From positions 124,001 to 188,000 of the forward strand of contig DASPNM010000029.1 in NCBI GenBank assembly GCA_035626515.1: a DNA stretch of 64,000 bases, written 5' to 3'. The DNA comes from DASPNM01 sp035626515. Its GTDB lineage: Bacteria; Bacteroidota; Bacteroidia; Chitinophagales; Chitinophagaceae. Shown here in pieces: positions 8,916 to 17,023 of this stretch (position 1 is its first letter; every line of letters starts with the position of its first letter). A model generated the notes under the pieces. The model did no database searches. It was given only the letters and a program-made list of their open reading frames with translations, and was not told where the DNA came from. The translations under genes and the position numbers were made by a program.

Positions 8916-9824
8916 TCATCGAAAATAATTTCCCAGATAACCTCCGAGCTCCATGAGCCAGGCAATTCCAAGGTGAACGAGCAGTCCACCGTAAATGGAA
9001 CGCGTATGGTATACGACGATTCCCAGAATAATTCCGCCGAAATAGGAACTGATGCATTCCCCGAGCGGTTTTCCGAAATGAATCGTACAATAAAAGCAGG
9101 CCATGGGCAGGATGGCGTCCCTGCCCGCCCAGCGCGCAAACCCCAGTATTAGAAACCCGCGAAAGAAAAGCTCGATGGTGAAGAAATCGCTTCCGTAAGA
9201 AAGCTCGAACAGGAGGGCCTCCCACCAGGAGACCTGGGTACCCACGCCGGCTACTGCATTGAGCCGCGGATAAACGTAAAGAAATTCCGGGCGTGTGGAA
9301 GCCGCAGCGATCAGCGGCACCATCATCAGCAGCATCACGAGATACGGGCGGGTTTGGAGGTTACGGCGTGAAAGGCCGTAAAACCTGTCGCCGCGATCAA
9401 ACAACAGCCAGTTCAAATAAAGAATAAAACTGACGATCGCTACCAGCACCGGCCAGTAAAGGACGTAATTCCAGAAATGGTCCCGGTATTCGTCCTCCGA
9501 CAAAGGGATGTACAGGTCGAGCGCCACTTTCAGTGAGAACAATGCAGGGGCGAAAAAAAGCAGGTAAACGAAGCGAGCATTGGAGGGATAAGGCTTTCCT
9601 CCCGCAAAGCGGTAGGCCAGATAAGGCAGCACGAAGGCTAAATAAAAAATGAGGAACCTGCCAACAAAACTGTAGCCAAAGGAATTCTGCGCGCTGATGT
9701 GAGGATCGAGATCGAACCAATAATTCAAAAAGATCAGTACGGCGGTAAACAGGGTGACGATCCACAGCACCTTTTTGTCCGTATGTCGCCACCAGGCGTG
9801 AATGTATCCGACGATCTCTTGCAT
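8916..9824 (-). CDS. CPBP-family intramembrane protease-like protein
   Basis: 302 residues, about 8 hydrophobic segments. The C-terminal third has the CPBP (Abi/Rce1-like) layout: IELFFRGF, YCTIHFG, and a final H in LLVHLGIAW. Compared with the usual EExxxR and FxxxH motifs, the first Glu is Ile and the Phe is Tyr, so catalytic competence is uncertain; the second Glu, Arg and both His remain. Inner-membrane location. Convergent with rnpB and divergent from the lipoprotein gene at 9918. Confidence 0.7.
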   Translation of the reverse strand: MQEIVGYIHAWWRHTDKKVLWIVTLFTAVLIFLNYWFDLDPHISAQNSFGYSFVGRFLIFYLAFVLPYLAYRFAGGKPYPSNARFVYLLFFAPALFSLKVALDLYIPLSEDEYRDHFWNYVLYWPVLVAIVSFILYLNWLLFDRGDRFYGLSRRNLQTRPYLVMLLMMVPLIAAASTRPEFLYVYPRLNAVAGVGTQVSWWEALLFELSYGSDFFTIELFFRGFLILGFARWAGRDAILPMACFYCTIHFGKPLGECISSYFGGIILGIVVYHTRSIYGGLLVHLGIAWLMELGGYLGNYFR

Positions 9825-9917
9825 TTCCGAAAGGAAAATAAACCATTCCCAATTAAACTTTCAGCGCCATCATAATTCCAAGAATGCGTTATTGATTTCG
9901 AACCAAACAGTACAGCC

Positions 9918-10814
9918 ATGAAAACTACCATCACCTACAGGGTCACTATGAAACTGATCGCCGCCCTCTTCGTAGTGTTCCTTTTCTCCTGCCAGAAAGA
10001 AAACAGCCTTACGGGTTCCGGAGCGTCGGATGAGGAGGCACTTCAGTATTCCGACGAGAGCGCGCAGGCCGATGCCAGCTTTGATGATGTTGCCGACCTG
10101 GGAATAACGGCTGCCGATGAAGAGGCGCTTACCCCGGAATCGGGTCGCGGCGAAAATTTGTTCTTCCCGCGGTTTGATGAACTGCGCTTGCGGCTTGGGC
10201 CCTGCGCCGTTATTACCGTTGTTCCAAACGACAGCACGTATCCGAAAACCATCACGATCGATTTTGGAGCCGGCTGTATTTGCGCAGACGGTAAATTCCG
10301 CAAGGGAGCCATTATTCTCCATCTGACCGGCCCGATCCGCCGCACCGGTTCTGTGCTGACGGTCACGTTTCGCGATTATTACATGAACCGGGCCCATATT
10401 GAGGGTACGAAAGTGATCACGAACATGAACGAAAACGGAAACATCCGGTTTACCGTCCAGGTAGTTGGCGGAAGAGTGACTTTTCCGAATGGAAGAGGGT
10501 ATGGTTATGAAAGTTTCAAGTATGTTCACCAGGTAGCCGGCGGCGCAACGCGCACCCTGCGCGATGATGTGTACCAGATCGAAGGGCGTTCGCGGACTGA
10601 GTTTAACAGCGGTGTTACCGTGACCCTGGACACCGAACGGCCACTGGTGAAAAAATTCTCCTGTCACTGGATCAGTAATGGTTTGCTGAAGATCCGGATG
10701 AACAACCGCGAACTCTTCCTCAATTACGGATTTCCCGATGGAGGGGAATGCGACAACAAGGCACTGCTGACGTGGAACAATGGCAACAGCCGGCGAATCA
10801 TTCTGCTGCCCTGA
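9918..10814 (+). CDS. putative lipoprotein of unknown function
   Basis: 298 residues. Lipoprotein signal peptide with lipobox LFSC (Cys at residue 25), followed by an acidic, low-complexity linker to about residue 75 (DEEALQYSDESAQ) and a beta-rich domain. The segment DFGAGCICADGKFRKGAI and the IRFTVQVVGGRVTFPNGRGY pattern resemble a lipoprotein type I have seen in Bacteroidota, without known function. Probably exported and membrane-anchored. A terminator follows 23 bp after the stop. Confidence 0.7.
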   Translation: MKTTITYRVTMKLIAALFVVFLFSCQKENSLTGSGASDEEALQYSDESAQADASFDDVADLGITAADEEALTPESGRGENLFFPRFDELRLRLGPCAVITVVPNDSTYPKTITIDFGAGCICADGKFRKGAIILHLTGPIRRTGSVLTVTFRDYYMNRAHIEGTKVITNMNENGNIRFTVQVVGGRVTFPNGRGYGYESFKYVHQVAGGATRTLRDDVYQIEGRSRTEFNSGVTVTLDTERPLVKKFSCHWISNGLLKIRMNNRELFLNYGFPDGGECDNKALLTWNNGNSRRIILLP

Positions 10815-10837
10815 TCGGAAACCCACGGGATAAGTTA

Positions 10838-10861
10838 AAAGCCCTGCGTGAGCGGGGCTTT
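10838..10861 (+). terminator. Rho-independent-type terminator
   Basis: AAAGCCC (10838-10844) pairs with GGGCTTT (10855-10861) around a 10-nt loop; short T-tract overlapping the stem. It lies 23 bp after the stop of the lipoprotein gene. Confidence 0.6.
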
Positions 10862-10870
10862 CTGAGTCGT

Positions 10871-10898
10871 TAGTCGATAGTCAATAGTCGGTAGTCGA
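10871..10898 (+). repeat. four tandem TAGTCGR heptads (copy 1)
   Basis: TAGTCGA TAGTCAA TAGTCGG TAGTCGA, with a weaker preceding unit GAGTCGT. The same heptad array occurs at 47443-47470, so this is a dispersed short tandem repeat family in intergenic or 3'-end positions. Confidence 0.7.
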
Positions 10899-10922
10899 GA
10901 CATGTACGACCAGCTAACTAGT

Positions 10923-10954
10923 ACCAATAAACCAATCAACCAGTCAACTAATCA
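10923..10954 (+). repeat. four tandem ACCAATCA-like octads
   Basis: ACCAATAA ACCAATCA ACCAGTCA ACTAATCA in perfect 8-bp phase. The array runs into the 3' end of the minus-strand gene at 10948 and supplies its stop codon. Confidence 0.65.
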
Positions 10955-11733
10955 ACATGAAACGCGATCAGCGTTGAAACTTGCTGCAATCTTACAAATG
11001 GAGATCCCATCGGCGCCTGCTCGCGGATGTACTTCACAACGCCGAGCCCCGGCTTGAAATAAACCTGGTCCCTGCGGTAATTCCGGGCGTTCTTTTCGAA
11101 GTACACAAGATTGTCGAATATTCCGGCAAGAGTGCTGATAGGTGTTTGAAGCCGCAGCGACCTTCCCTGGGCAGCTGCATCCTCGAAGCTCGCCAGGTAT
11201 CGGAGCGAATCGCCGGGAAAAAGCGAGTAATCTTTCTTCGCATCCACGAAACCGGGAGCAAAGAGCCTGTTCTCAATCTTGTAGATCGCCGAATCGGTAG
11301 CGTACATCCGGTCGGGCAACCCTACATCAACATTGCTCTCCCACCAAATGAGTCCGTCGGAGACTGAACGCCAGTTGATGATGAAGCGCATTGTGTCCAC
11401 CTGGACGCGCACGAAATTCCCGTTATTGAAGATCGAGTCTTCGTATACCCAGTAATTGTTTCTGCTGAGCGGCATCAGTCCGCAGAAGTTCGTAGTGCAC
11501 TCGAAGGCCACCACGGAGTCTGAGGGGTAACTGCGCCCTGCAGGATTGGCTGTCTGGGTAATACAGGTTTCAGCAACGGTAGGTTCCGGCTGAAGGAGAA
11601 GGGCATCTTTCCGGCATGCGGCGAGAAAGAGCAGGCTTCCCATAAGGGAGGACAGGAGGTTTCTTTTCAAAGGAGTGCGTTTTTTAAAATCCCAAAAGGG
11701 CTGACAAAATAGAAACTGGTTTTCAGAAAACAT
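10948..11733 (-). CDS. putative lipoprotein of unknown function
   Basis: 261 residues from the ATG at 11733. The lipobox LFLAAC and hydrophobic stretch NLLSSLMGSLLFLAAC lie about 40 residues in, so the true start may be the TTG at 11670 (LKRNLLSS), which gives a normal-length signal peptide; the frame is also open up to a GTG at 11775. The mature part is beta-rich with many Asp/Tyr/Trp (NNYWVYEDSIF, DGLIWWES). I do not recognise the family. The last residues and the stop codon lie in the octad repeat. Divergent from nothing: the next gene upstream is on the same strand behind a hairpin. Confidence 0.6.
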   Translation of the reverse strand: MFSENQFLFCQPFWDFKKRTPLKRNLLSSLMGSLLFLAACRKDALLLQPEPTVAETCITQTANPAGRSYPSDSVVAFECTTNFCGLMPLSRNNYWVYEDSIFNNGNFVRVQVDTMRFIINWRSVSDGLIWWESNVDVGLPDRMYATDSAIYKIENRLFAPGFVDAKKDYSLFPGDSLRYLASFEDAAAQGRSLRLQTPISTLAGIFDNLVYFEKNARNYRRDQVYFKPGLGVVKYIREQAPMGSPFVRLQQVSTLIAFHVD

Positions 11734-11800
11734 AGCAAATCCTCGTAATTTTTCGAAGTAATTTTCCGAAAACACAGTATTTCTACTGTCTATAAAGGAG

Positions 11801-11828
11801 TTAGCCGCCCTTACTTAAAGGCGGCTAA
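11801..11828 (-). terminator. hairpin after the dienelactone hydrolase gene
   Basis: TTAGCCGCC (11801-11809) pairs perfectly with GGCGGCTAA (11820-11828), 10-nt loop, 29 bp beyond the stop of the minus-strand gene ending at 11857. The following T-rich stretch is only moderate. Confidence 0.5.
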
Positions 11829-11856
11829 CAGGCATCGTGATCCTTTTCAATGATTT

Positions 11857-12684
11857 TTATTTCAGAATCCGCTGAAAAAATTCCTTCATGTCGTTCCACG
11901 AAGCCGAATCTGCAGCCGCATCGTATGCCACGGGAAGCTCAAAGCGTTTACCGACTTCCGTGGCAGCAGGGTTGGTGAAAGCGTGCAGCGCATTCGGGTA
12001 TGACTTAAACGTATAACGGGCTCCGATGGAGTCCATTTGTTTTTTGAATTGCGCTACATGGCTTGGCGGCACCAGTGGATCGGCCTCGCCATGGCAAACG
12101 AGGATCTCCGCTTTCAGGAGATTTCGGTCGGCCGGCGTACCCACCAGCCCTCCGTGGAAACTTACTACACCGCGCATATCTTCCCCGAGGCGCGCAGAGT
12201 TTATGAGCAATCCTCCGCCAAAACAATAGCCGATTCCCGCAATCCGGCTTTTGTCCGTTTGCTCGTAAGCCTTCAATTCCTCCACAGCCGCGTCCAGCCG
12301 TACTTTTGCCATTTGCGGGTTTTGAAAAAATGGAGTCGCGAGAGCCTGCGCGTCAGCGGGATTGTCAACCGTTTTCCCGTTCCCATAAATATCCGCGGCG
12401 AAAGCGACGTAACCCATTTCCGCGAGCTGTCTTGCCCGCATTTTCGGGTAATCGTTCAGCCCCCACCACTCGTGAACTACCACGATGCCGGGACGCGGTC
12501 CTTTTTGATTTTCATCGTACACGAGGAAACCGTGCATGGTCACCGTGTCGAGGCTGTAGGTAACGTTTTCTTCGCGGAGCTTCACTTCTGTCCCCGGCTT
12601 TTCCGGGTCAGACTTTTCTTCTTTTTCCTTGCAGGCGCCGAACAGGAGAGTGGTCGCCATGCCTGCGATGATAAATATTCTCAT
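11857..12684 (-). CDS. dienelactone hydrolase-family lipoprotein
   Basis: 275 residues. Lipobox LFGAC (Cys18), then an alpha/beta hydrolase of the DLH family. The catalytic triad is visible as Cys154 in GYCFGG, Asp202 in GEADPLVP and His234 in ALHAF. HEWWGL at 71-76 is the family's conserved N-terminal motif. It should hydrolyse a lactone or ester in the periplasm or at a membrane surface; the substrate is unknown. Divergently oriented to the EF-Tu-like gene with a 101-bp shared upstream region. Confidence 0.85.
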   Translation of the reverse strand: MRIFIIAGMATTLLFGACKEKEEKSDPEKPGTEVKLREENVTYSLDTVTMHGFLVYDENQKGPRPGIVVVHEWWGLNDYPKMRARQLAEMGYVAFAADIYGNGKTVDNPADAQALATPFFQNPQMAKVRLDAAVEELKAYEQTDKSRIAGIGYCFGGGLLINSARLGEDMRGVVSFHGGLVGTPADRNLLKAEILVCHGEADPLVPPSHVAQFKKQMDSIGARYTFKSYPNALHAFTNPAATEVGKRFELPVAYDAAADSASWNDMKEFFQRILK

Positions 12685-12747
12685 GGCAAAAAGGTTTTTG
12701 TTGCCGGGAAAGCCGGCTGCTTAAAGATCAGAAAAAATTATTTCGGA

Positions 12748-12780
12748 TTGAAAATTTGTAGATTTTGGGTTATAGCTTTA
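12748..12780 (+). promoter_or_regulatory. candidate promoter of the EF-Tu-like gene
   Basis: TTG at 12748-12750 and TAGCTTTA at 12773-12780 (one mismatch to TAnnTTTG), 22 nt apart, ending 5 nt before the ATG at 12786. A second near-match, TAGATTTT, lies at 12759-12766. Confidence 0.3.
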
Positions 12781-12785
12781 TTCAC

Positions 12786-13412
12786 ATGATACAGCTATTG
12801 TTATTTCTGTTATCCAATGGGTCGCACTCAGCCGAACCCCCTCAAACAACACCGTTCCTGATGCCGGTTGAAGATGTATTTACCATATCCGGCAGGGGCA
12901 CGATCGTGACGGGCGTGGTAGAGCGCGGGACTGTTCGCGTCGGAGATGTGGTGGAGTTCGTCGGTTTTTCGGAAGCTCCGTTGCGAACAACAGTGATTGC
13001 CCTGGAATCGTTTCGAACGGCATTACGCGACGCTAAGAAAGGTGACCAGGTGGGCATCGTAGTCAGCGGCGTGGATAAATCCAGGATCAGCCGCGGTATG
13101 GTACTCGCTGCGCCGGGAACGCTAAAGACTTTTTCTGAATTCAAAGCTACCCTCTATTTATATCCGAAATCGGAAGGCGGCCGCAGCACGCCGGTGCAAA
13201 CCGGTTACCGCCCCCAGCTCGGCATACGAATGGCCAACATGAGCGCGGAGATCATCTTTTCAACGGACAGAAAGGAATTGCGACCCGGCGATAGCACTGT
13301 AGTGACAGTAAGACTGTTGCAACCGGTAGCGCTGGAGGCACGGCAGGAATTCACCGTTCGCGAAGGCGGGCGCACCGTGGGTCGCGGTCGCGTAGCGAAG
13401 CTGCAGAAATGA
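12786..13412 (+). CDS. EF-Tu domain II-III-like protein lacking the GTPase domain
   Basis: 208 residues from ATG 12786 (an in-frame TTG lies at 12765). From PFLMPVEDVFTISGRGT onward it aligns collinearly with domains II and III of EF-Tu: VERGTVRVGDVVE, ISRGMVLAAPGT, GGRSTPVQTGYRPQ and the C-terminal REGGRTVGRGRVAK. The whole G domain (about 200 residues with P-loop, DCPGH and NKCD) is absent and no remnant lies in the 100 bp upstream. The N-terminus MIQLLLFLLSNGSHSAEPPQ has the same length as the last G-domain helix plus linker of EF-Tu but is hydrophobic, without a basic start. The aromatic run after YRPQ (FYFRTTDVTG in EF-Tu) is replaced by LGIRMANMSA. Role unknown; it cannot act as a canonical elongation factor. 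GC and codon use look like the neighbours. Confidence 0.8.
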   Translation: MIQLLLFLLSNGSHSAEPPQTTPFLMPVEDVFTISGRGTIVTGVVERGTVRVGDVVEFVGFSEAPLRTTVIALESFRTALRDAKKGDQVGIVVSGVDKSRISRGMVLAAPGTLKTFSEFKATLYLYPKSEGGRSTPVQTGYRPQLGIRMANMSAEIIFSTDRKELRPGDSTVVTVRLLQPVALEARQEFTVREGGRTVGRGRVAKLQK

Positions 13413-13463
13413 TCAGGTAGCTGCTCTGCCGCTGGTACAGTTTGTGGCCGGTCTCTATCGCAA

Positions 13464-13601
13464 ATGGATAAGTGGCTTTGCGACATCATCATAACAGCCG
13501 GCATTTTGTTCACCGGGTGTTCTGCAGCTGAATTCAAGAACGAAGCTGTTCTGTTTGATGTGCCGAAAGGATCTGAACCTCAGCGCGACCGGCCGTGGTA
13601 A
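13464..13601 (+). CDS. candidate 45-residue lipoprotein
   Basis: Small open frame from ATG 13464 to TAA 13599-13601. The peptide starts MDKWLCDIIITAGILFTGCS: one basic residue, a hydrophobic stretch and a lipobox LFTGC with Cys19, then a short polar tail ending RDRPW. This is the layout of a minimal lipoprotein signal. Support is only the signal-like N-terminus and its position between two genes; a chance frame is possible. Confidence 0.35.
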   Translation: MDKWLCDIIITAGILFTGCSAAEFKNEAVLFDVPKGSEPQRDRPW

Positions 13602-13662
13602 TTCATACATGCAGTCAGCGGCTGCAAGTCAACTTTCCGCGCGGCATGTCGTGCCGGCGTAC

Positions 13663-13670
13663 TAACTTTG
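13663..13670 (+). promoter_or_regulatory. -7 promoter box for prfB
   Basis: TAACTTTG, a perfect TAnnTTTG match, ends 7 nt before the prfB ATG at 13678. No clear TTG is found at -33. Confidence 0.5.
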
Positions 13671-13677
13671 CGCACTT

Positions 13678-14773
13678 ATGACGATTGAAAAACTGAACGA
13701 TTTGCGGTCGCGGCTTGTCGCGATAAGGAGGTTTCTTTGACGTCGAGAACCGCAAACTGAAAACCGAAGAAGACAGGCAGCTCGCAGGCAGTCCCGGATT
13801 CTGGGACGACAGCAGGCGTGCCACTGAGATCCTGAAAAACATCAAGCTCAATGAATACTGGCTCGACCTGTATCATGGAGTCGAGACCGCCGTGGAGGAT
13901 TTCGCCGTGCTGTTCGAGTTCTGGAAGTCCGGTGATGCCACCGAAGATGAGACCCGCCAGGCTTACGAAAACGCCCTGAAGAAGGTGGAAGAAGCGGAAT
14001 TCAAGAGTACGCTCAACGAGCCAGAAGACGAATTGCCAGCAATTCTCCAGATCAACAGCGGGGCGGGTGGTACCGAAAGCCAGGATTGGGCCGAAATGCT
14101 GGCCCGCATGTACCGGATGTACGGTGAGAAGCAGGGGTGGAAAGTGACGGAGCTGGATTGGGTCTGGGGTGATGGGGCGGGGATCAAAACCTGCACCTAC
14201 CAGTTTGACGGCCCGTTTGCCTATGGCTTCCTGAAATCAGAAAGCGGGGTGCACCGCCTGGTGCGCATTTCTCCATTTGACAGCAATGCGCGTAGGCATA
14301 CTTCCTTCGCCTCGGTATTTGTGTACCCGCTTGTTGACGACAGCATCCAGATCGAAATCCGGGACTCCGACGTGAAAATGGAAACAGCGCGCAGTGGCGG
14401 GGCGGGTGGTCAAAACGTAAACAAGGTAGAGACGAAAGTGATGCTCACGCACCTTCCCACCGGGATCGTGGTAGTCTGCCAAACGGAACGGACTCAGTTG
14501 GGCAACCGTGAGAAGGCAATGCAGATGCTTAAGAGCCGGCTGTACGAGGAAGAGCTGCGCAAACGCGAAGAGCTGAAGCAGGCCGCCAATGCAAGCAAGA
14601 AAAAGATCGAGTGGGGGAGCCAGATCCGGAGCTATGTATTCCACCCGTACAAAATGATCAAGGATCACAGGACTGATTTCGAAACGGGAAACGTGCAGCC
14701 CGTCATGGACGGCGAGCTCGACGGTTTCATCAAGGCATTTTTGATGAGCGAAAAGGAAACGGCCCAATCGTAA
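13678..14773 (+). CDS. prfB: peptide chain release factor 2, with programmed +1 frameshift
   Basis: RF2 recognises UGA and UAA stop codons and triggers release. Reading begins at ATG 13678 for 20 codons (MTIEKLNDLRSRLVAIRRFL) and meets an in-frame TGA at 13738-13740. The classical frameshift signal is present: an SD-like AGGAGG at 13726-13731, then CTT TGA C. Skipping one base (T13738) gives GAC at 13739 and the frame stays open to 14773, total 364 residues, the normal RF2 length. The GGQ motif is at about 243-245 (RSGGAGGQNVN), and SPF (ISPFDSNARRHTS) is the anticodon-mimic-associated region of RF2. pruA follows after 15 bp. Confidence 0.95.
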
Positions 14774-14788
14774 ATTAAATCAACGAAT

Positions 14789-16432
14789 ATGAACCTCGGT
14801 TATTTCAGCTACCCGATGCCTGCAAACGAGCCGGTCTACAACTATCCTCCGGGTTCGCCGGAACGCAACCAACTAAAGCAGGTGTTGGCTGAATTGAAAT
14901 CGCAGCAGCTGGACATACCAATGTATATCGGCGGCAAGGAAGTGCGCACCGCCCGGAAGCTGGCCATTCACCCACCGCATGAAAGCGATCATATACTAGG
15001 CTTCTATTCCGCGGGTGAAGAGCGTCATGTGCAGCAGGCAATAGACGCCGCGCTCGCTGCGCGCGAAAGCTGGGCCGTAATGGACTGGGAAACGAGGGCC
15101 AACATTTTTCTCAAGGCAGCCGACCTGATCTCAACGAAGTACCGTCCCTACATGAATGCCACGACCATGCTGGGGCAGAGCAAAAATGTCTTCCAGGCAG
15201 AGATTGACGCCGCCTGCGAGCTCATTGACTTTCTCCGGTTCAACGTCCATTTCTTAAGCGAGATATATAAACAGCAGCCCATCAGCGCGCCGGGCATGCA
15301 CAACCGCATGGAGTACCGGCCGCTCGAAGGATTCGTGCTGGCAGTTACGCCGTTCAACTTCACGGCTATCGCTGGCAATTTGCCCACGTCGGCCGCGCTT
15401 TGCGGGAATGTGGTGGTATGGAAATGCGCCAATACCCAGATCTATTCCGCGCAGATGTTCATGCGTATTCTCAGAGAAGCCGGGTTGCCGGATGGAGTGA
15501 TCAACCTCATCTACGTGGATGGTCCTACGATCGGGCGCATCTGCTTCAATCACCCCCTGTTCGCCGGCGTCCATTTTACCGGCTCCACGGCGGTTTTTAA
15601 CAACATGTGGGAAACGATCGGCAGAAATATGGGAATGTACAGGTCCTATCCACGCATCGTCGGCGAAACGGGTGGAAAGGATTTTGTGATCGCCCACAAA
15701 TCGGCGGACCCGGACGTAGTCGTAACGGCACTGTTGCGCGGAGCTTTCGAATACCAGGGGCAGAAGTGTTCCGCCGCCTCGCGGGCATACATTCCTTCCA
15801 ACATCGCGGAGGAAGTGAAGCGGAAGCTGATTGCGGGTGTGAAAAGCTTCCGCGTCGGCACGGTGGAAGACTTTTCCAATTTCATCAACGCGGTGATTGA
15901 TGAAAGAAGCTTTGATAAAATCAAAGGCTATATTGACTCGGCGCGAAAGGATCCCAAAGCGGAGATTTGGGTAGGCGGGAAATGCGATAAGCGGAAAGGG
16001 TATTTCATTCAGCCGACCGTGATCCAGGCATTACATCCCAAATATGTAACCATGTGCGAAGAAATCTTCGGACCGGTGCTGACAGTATACGTGTATCCCG
16101 CGAACGGGTTCGAAAGAGCCCTGGAGCTCGTTGATGAAACTTCACCCTACGCACTTACTGGTTCCGTGATCGCGCGCGACCGGGCTGCGATCGAGCTGGC
16201 AACAGAGAGGCTGCGCAATGCTGCGGGTAATTTTTACATCAACGACAAGCCCACCGGCGCGGTGGTGGGACAGCAACCCTTTGGGGGCGCCAGGGCCTCG
16301 GGAACCAACGACAAAGCAGGTTCAATACTAAATCTGTACCGCTGGTTGAGCGCGCGCACCATAAAGGAAACTTTCACTCCGGCCACCGATTACCGGTACC
16401 CGTTCCTGAGGGGGGAGAGCGAAGGCATTTAA
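14789..16432 (+). CDS. pruA: L-glutamate gamma-semialdehyde (P5C) dehydrogenase
   Basis: 547 residues, the stand-alone long form of P5C dehydrogenase. It oxidises glutamate semialdehyde to glutamate with NAD+ in proline catabolism. Catalytic Cys327 lies in GQKCSA and the general base Glu293 in VGETGGK; the NAD-binding VTPFNFTAI motif lies near residue 190. The N-terminus (PANEPVYNYPPGSPER) is characteristic of this group. No proline dehydrogenase is in view. 15 bp behind prfB. Confidence 0.93.
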   Translation: MNLGYFSYPMPANEPVYNYPPGSPERNQLKQVLAELKSQQLDIPMYIGGKEVRTARKLAIHPPHESDHILGFYSAGEERHVQQAIDAALAARESWAVMDWETRANIFLKAADLISTKYRPYMNATTMLGQSKNVFQAEIDAACELIDFLRFNVHFLSEIYKQQPISAPGMHNRMEYRPLEGFVLAVTPFNFTAIAGNLPTSAALCGNVVVWKCANTQIYSAQMFMRILREAGLPDGVINLIYVDGPTIGRICFNHPLFAGVHFTGSTAVFNNMWETIGRNMGMYRSYPRIVGETGGKDFVIAHKSADPDVVVTALLRGAFEYQGQKCSAASRAYIPSNIAEEVKRKLIAGVKSFRVGTVEDFSNFINAVIDERSFDKIKGYIDSARKDPKAEIWVGGKCDKRKGYFIQPTVIQALHPKYVTMCEEIFGPVLTVYVYPANGFERALELVDETSPYALTGSVIARDRAAIELATERLRNAAGNFYINDKPTGAVVGQQPFGGARASGTNDKAGSILNLYRWLSARTIKETFTPATDYRYPFLRGESEGI

Positions 16433-16442
16433 TACAGGTACT

Positions 16443-16952
16443 TCAGTAAAGCTTCACTTCTTCCTTATCCCATTCCACTTTCACTTTTTGGGAAATGATG
16501 GAGTCTATGGATTTCCCGACGTAATCCGCCTGGATCGGCAGTTGCCGGCTGAACCTGCGATCAATGAGCACACACAGTTCTACCTTGTCAGGGCGCCCGA
16601 AGTCGAGCAGCGCATCCAGCGCGGCGCGTATCGTGCGCCCGGTGTAAAGCACGTCGTCAATGAGAATGACATTTTTATTTTCAATCGAAAAGGGAATGTC
16701 GGTTTCGTTGGCCCGGTGCAGCTCTTTCCGGATGTCGTCGCGGTAGAAAGTGATATCCAGCTTTCCGTATTGAATTTTTTCGGAAGGAACATGCGTCCTT
16801 ATCTCCCGGACGATGCGGTCTGAAAGAAAAACGCCCCGGGGCTGAATTCCGATCAGCACCGTTTGCTCCAGGTTGCCGTGATTTTCGATCAGCTGGTGTG
16901 CGAGCCGCCTGATGGTGATCGCGAGGTGGCCGGAGCTGAGGATGAGTTTCAA
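16443..16952 (-). CDS. pyrR: PyrR-type uracil phosphoribosyltransferase / pyrimidine operon regulator
   Basis: 169 residues starting at TTG 16952. PRPP-binding motif VILIDDVLYTGRTIRAA at about 94-110, and the PyrR-typical GIQPRG near residue 35-40. In Firmicutes PyrR is an RNA-binding attenuator with UPRT activity. No clear attenuator leader is seen before pyrB or pyrE here, so it may act mainly as an enzyme or elsewhere. A near-consensus -7 box (TATTTTTA on the minus strand, 16967-16974) lies right behind the upstream gene's terminator. Confidence 0.87.
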   Translation of the reverse strand: MKLILSSGHLAITIRRLAHQLIENHGNLEQTVLIGIQPRGVFLSDRIVREIRTHVPSEKIQYGKLDITFYRDDIRKELHRANETDIPFSIENKNVILIDDVLYTGRTIRAALDALLDFGRPDKVELCVLIDRRFSRQLPIQADYVGKSIDSIISQKVKVEWDKEEVKLY

Positions 16953-16976
16953 TGAGAACGTTTGTGTAAAAATAAG

Positions 16977-16998
16977 AAAGCCTCCTGAAAGAGGCTTT
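16977..16998 (-). terminator. Rho-independent terminator of the outer-membrane barrel gene
   Basis: AAAGCCTC/GAGGCTTT 8-bp stem with 6-nt loop; on the minus strand it is followed by CTTATTTTT. It lies 26 bp after the stop of the gene ending at 17024. Confidence 0.75.
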
Positions 16999-17023
16999 CC
17001 CTTTGCAACCTGGCTGCGCGCGA

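Noticed and set aside
12685..12785. Remnant of the EF-Tu GTPase domain upstream of the domain II-III gene
   Set aside because: No P-loop, DCPGH or NKCD-like coding pattern in any frame; the region is an AT-rich divergent promoter region.
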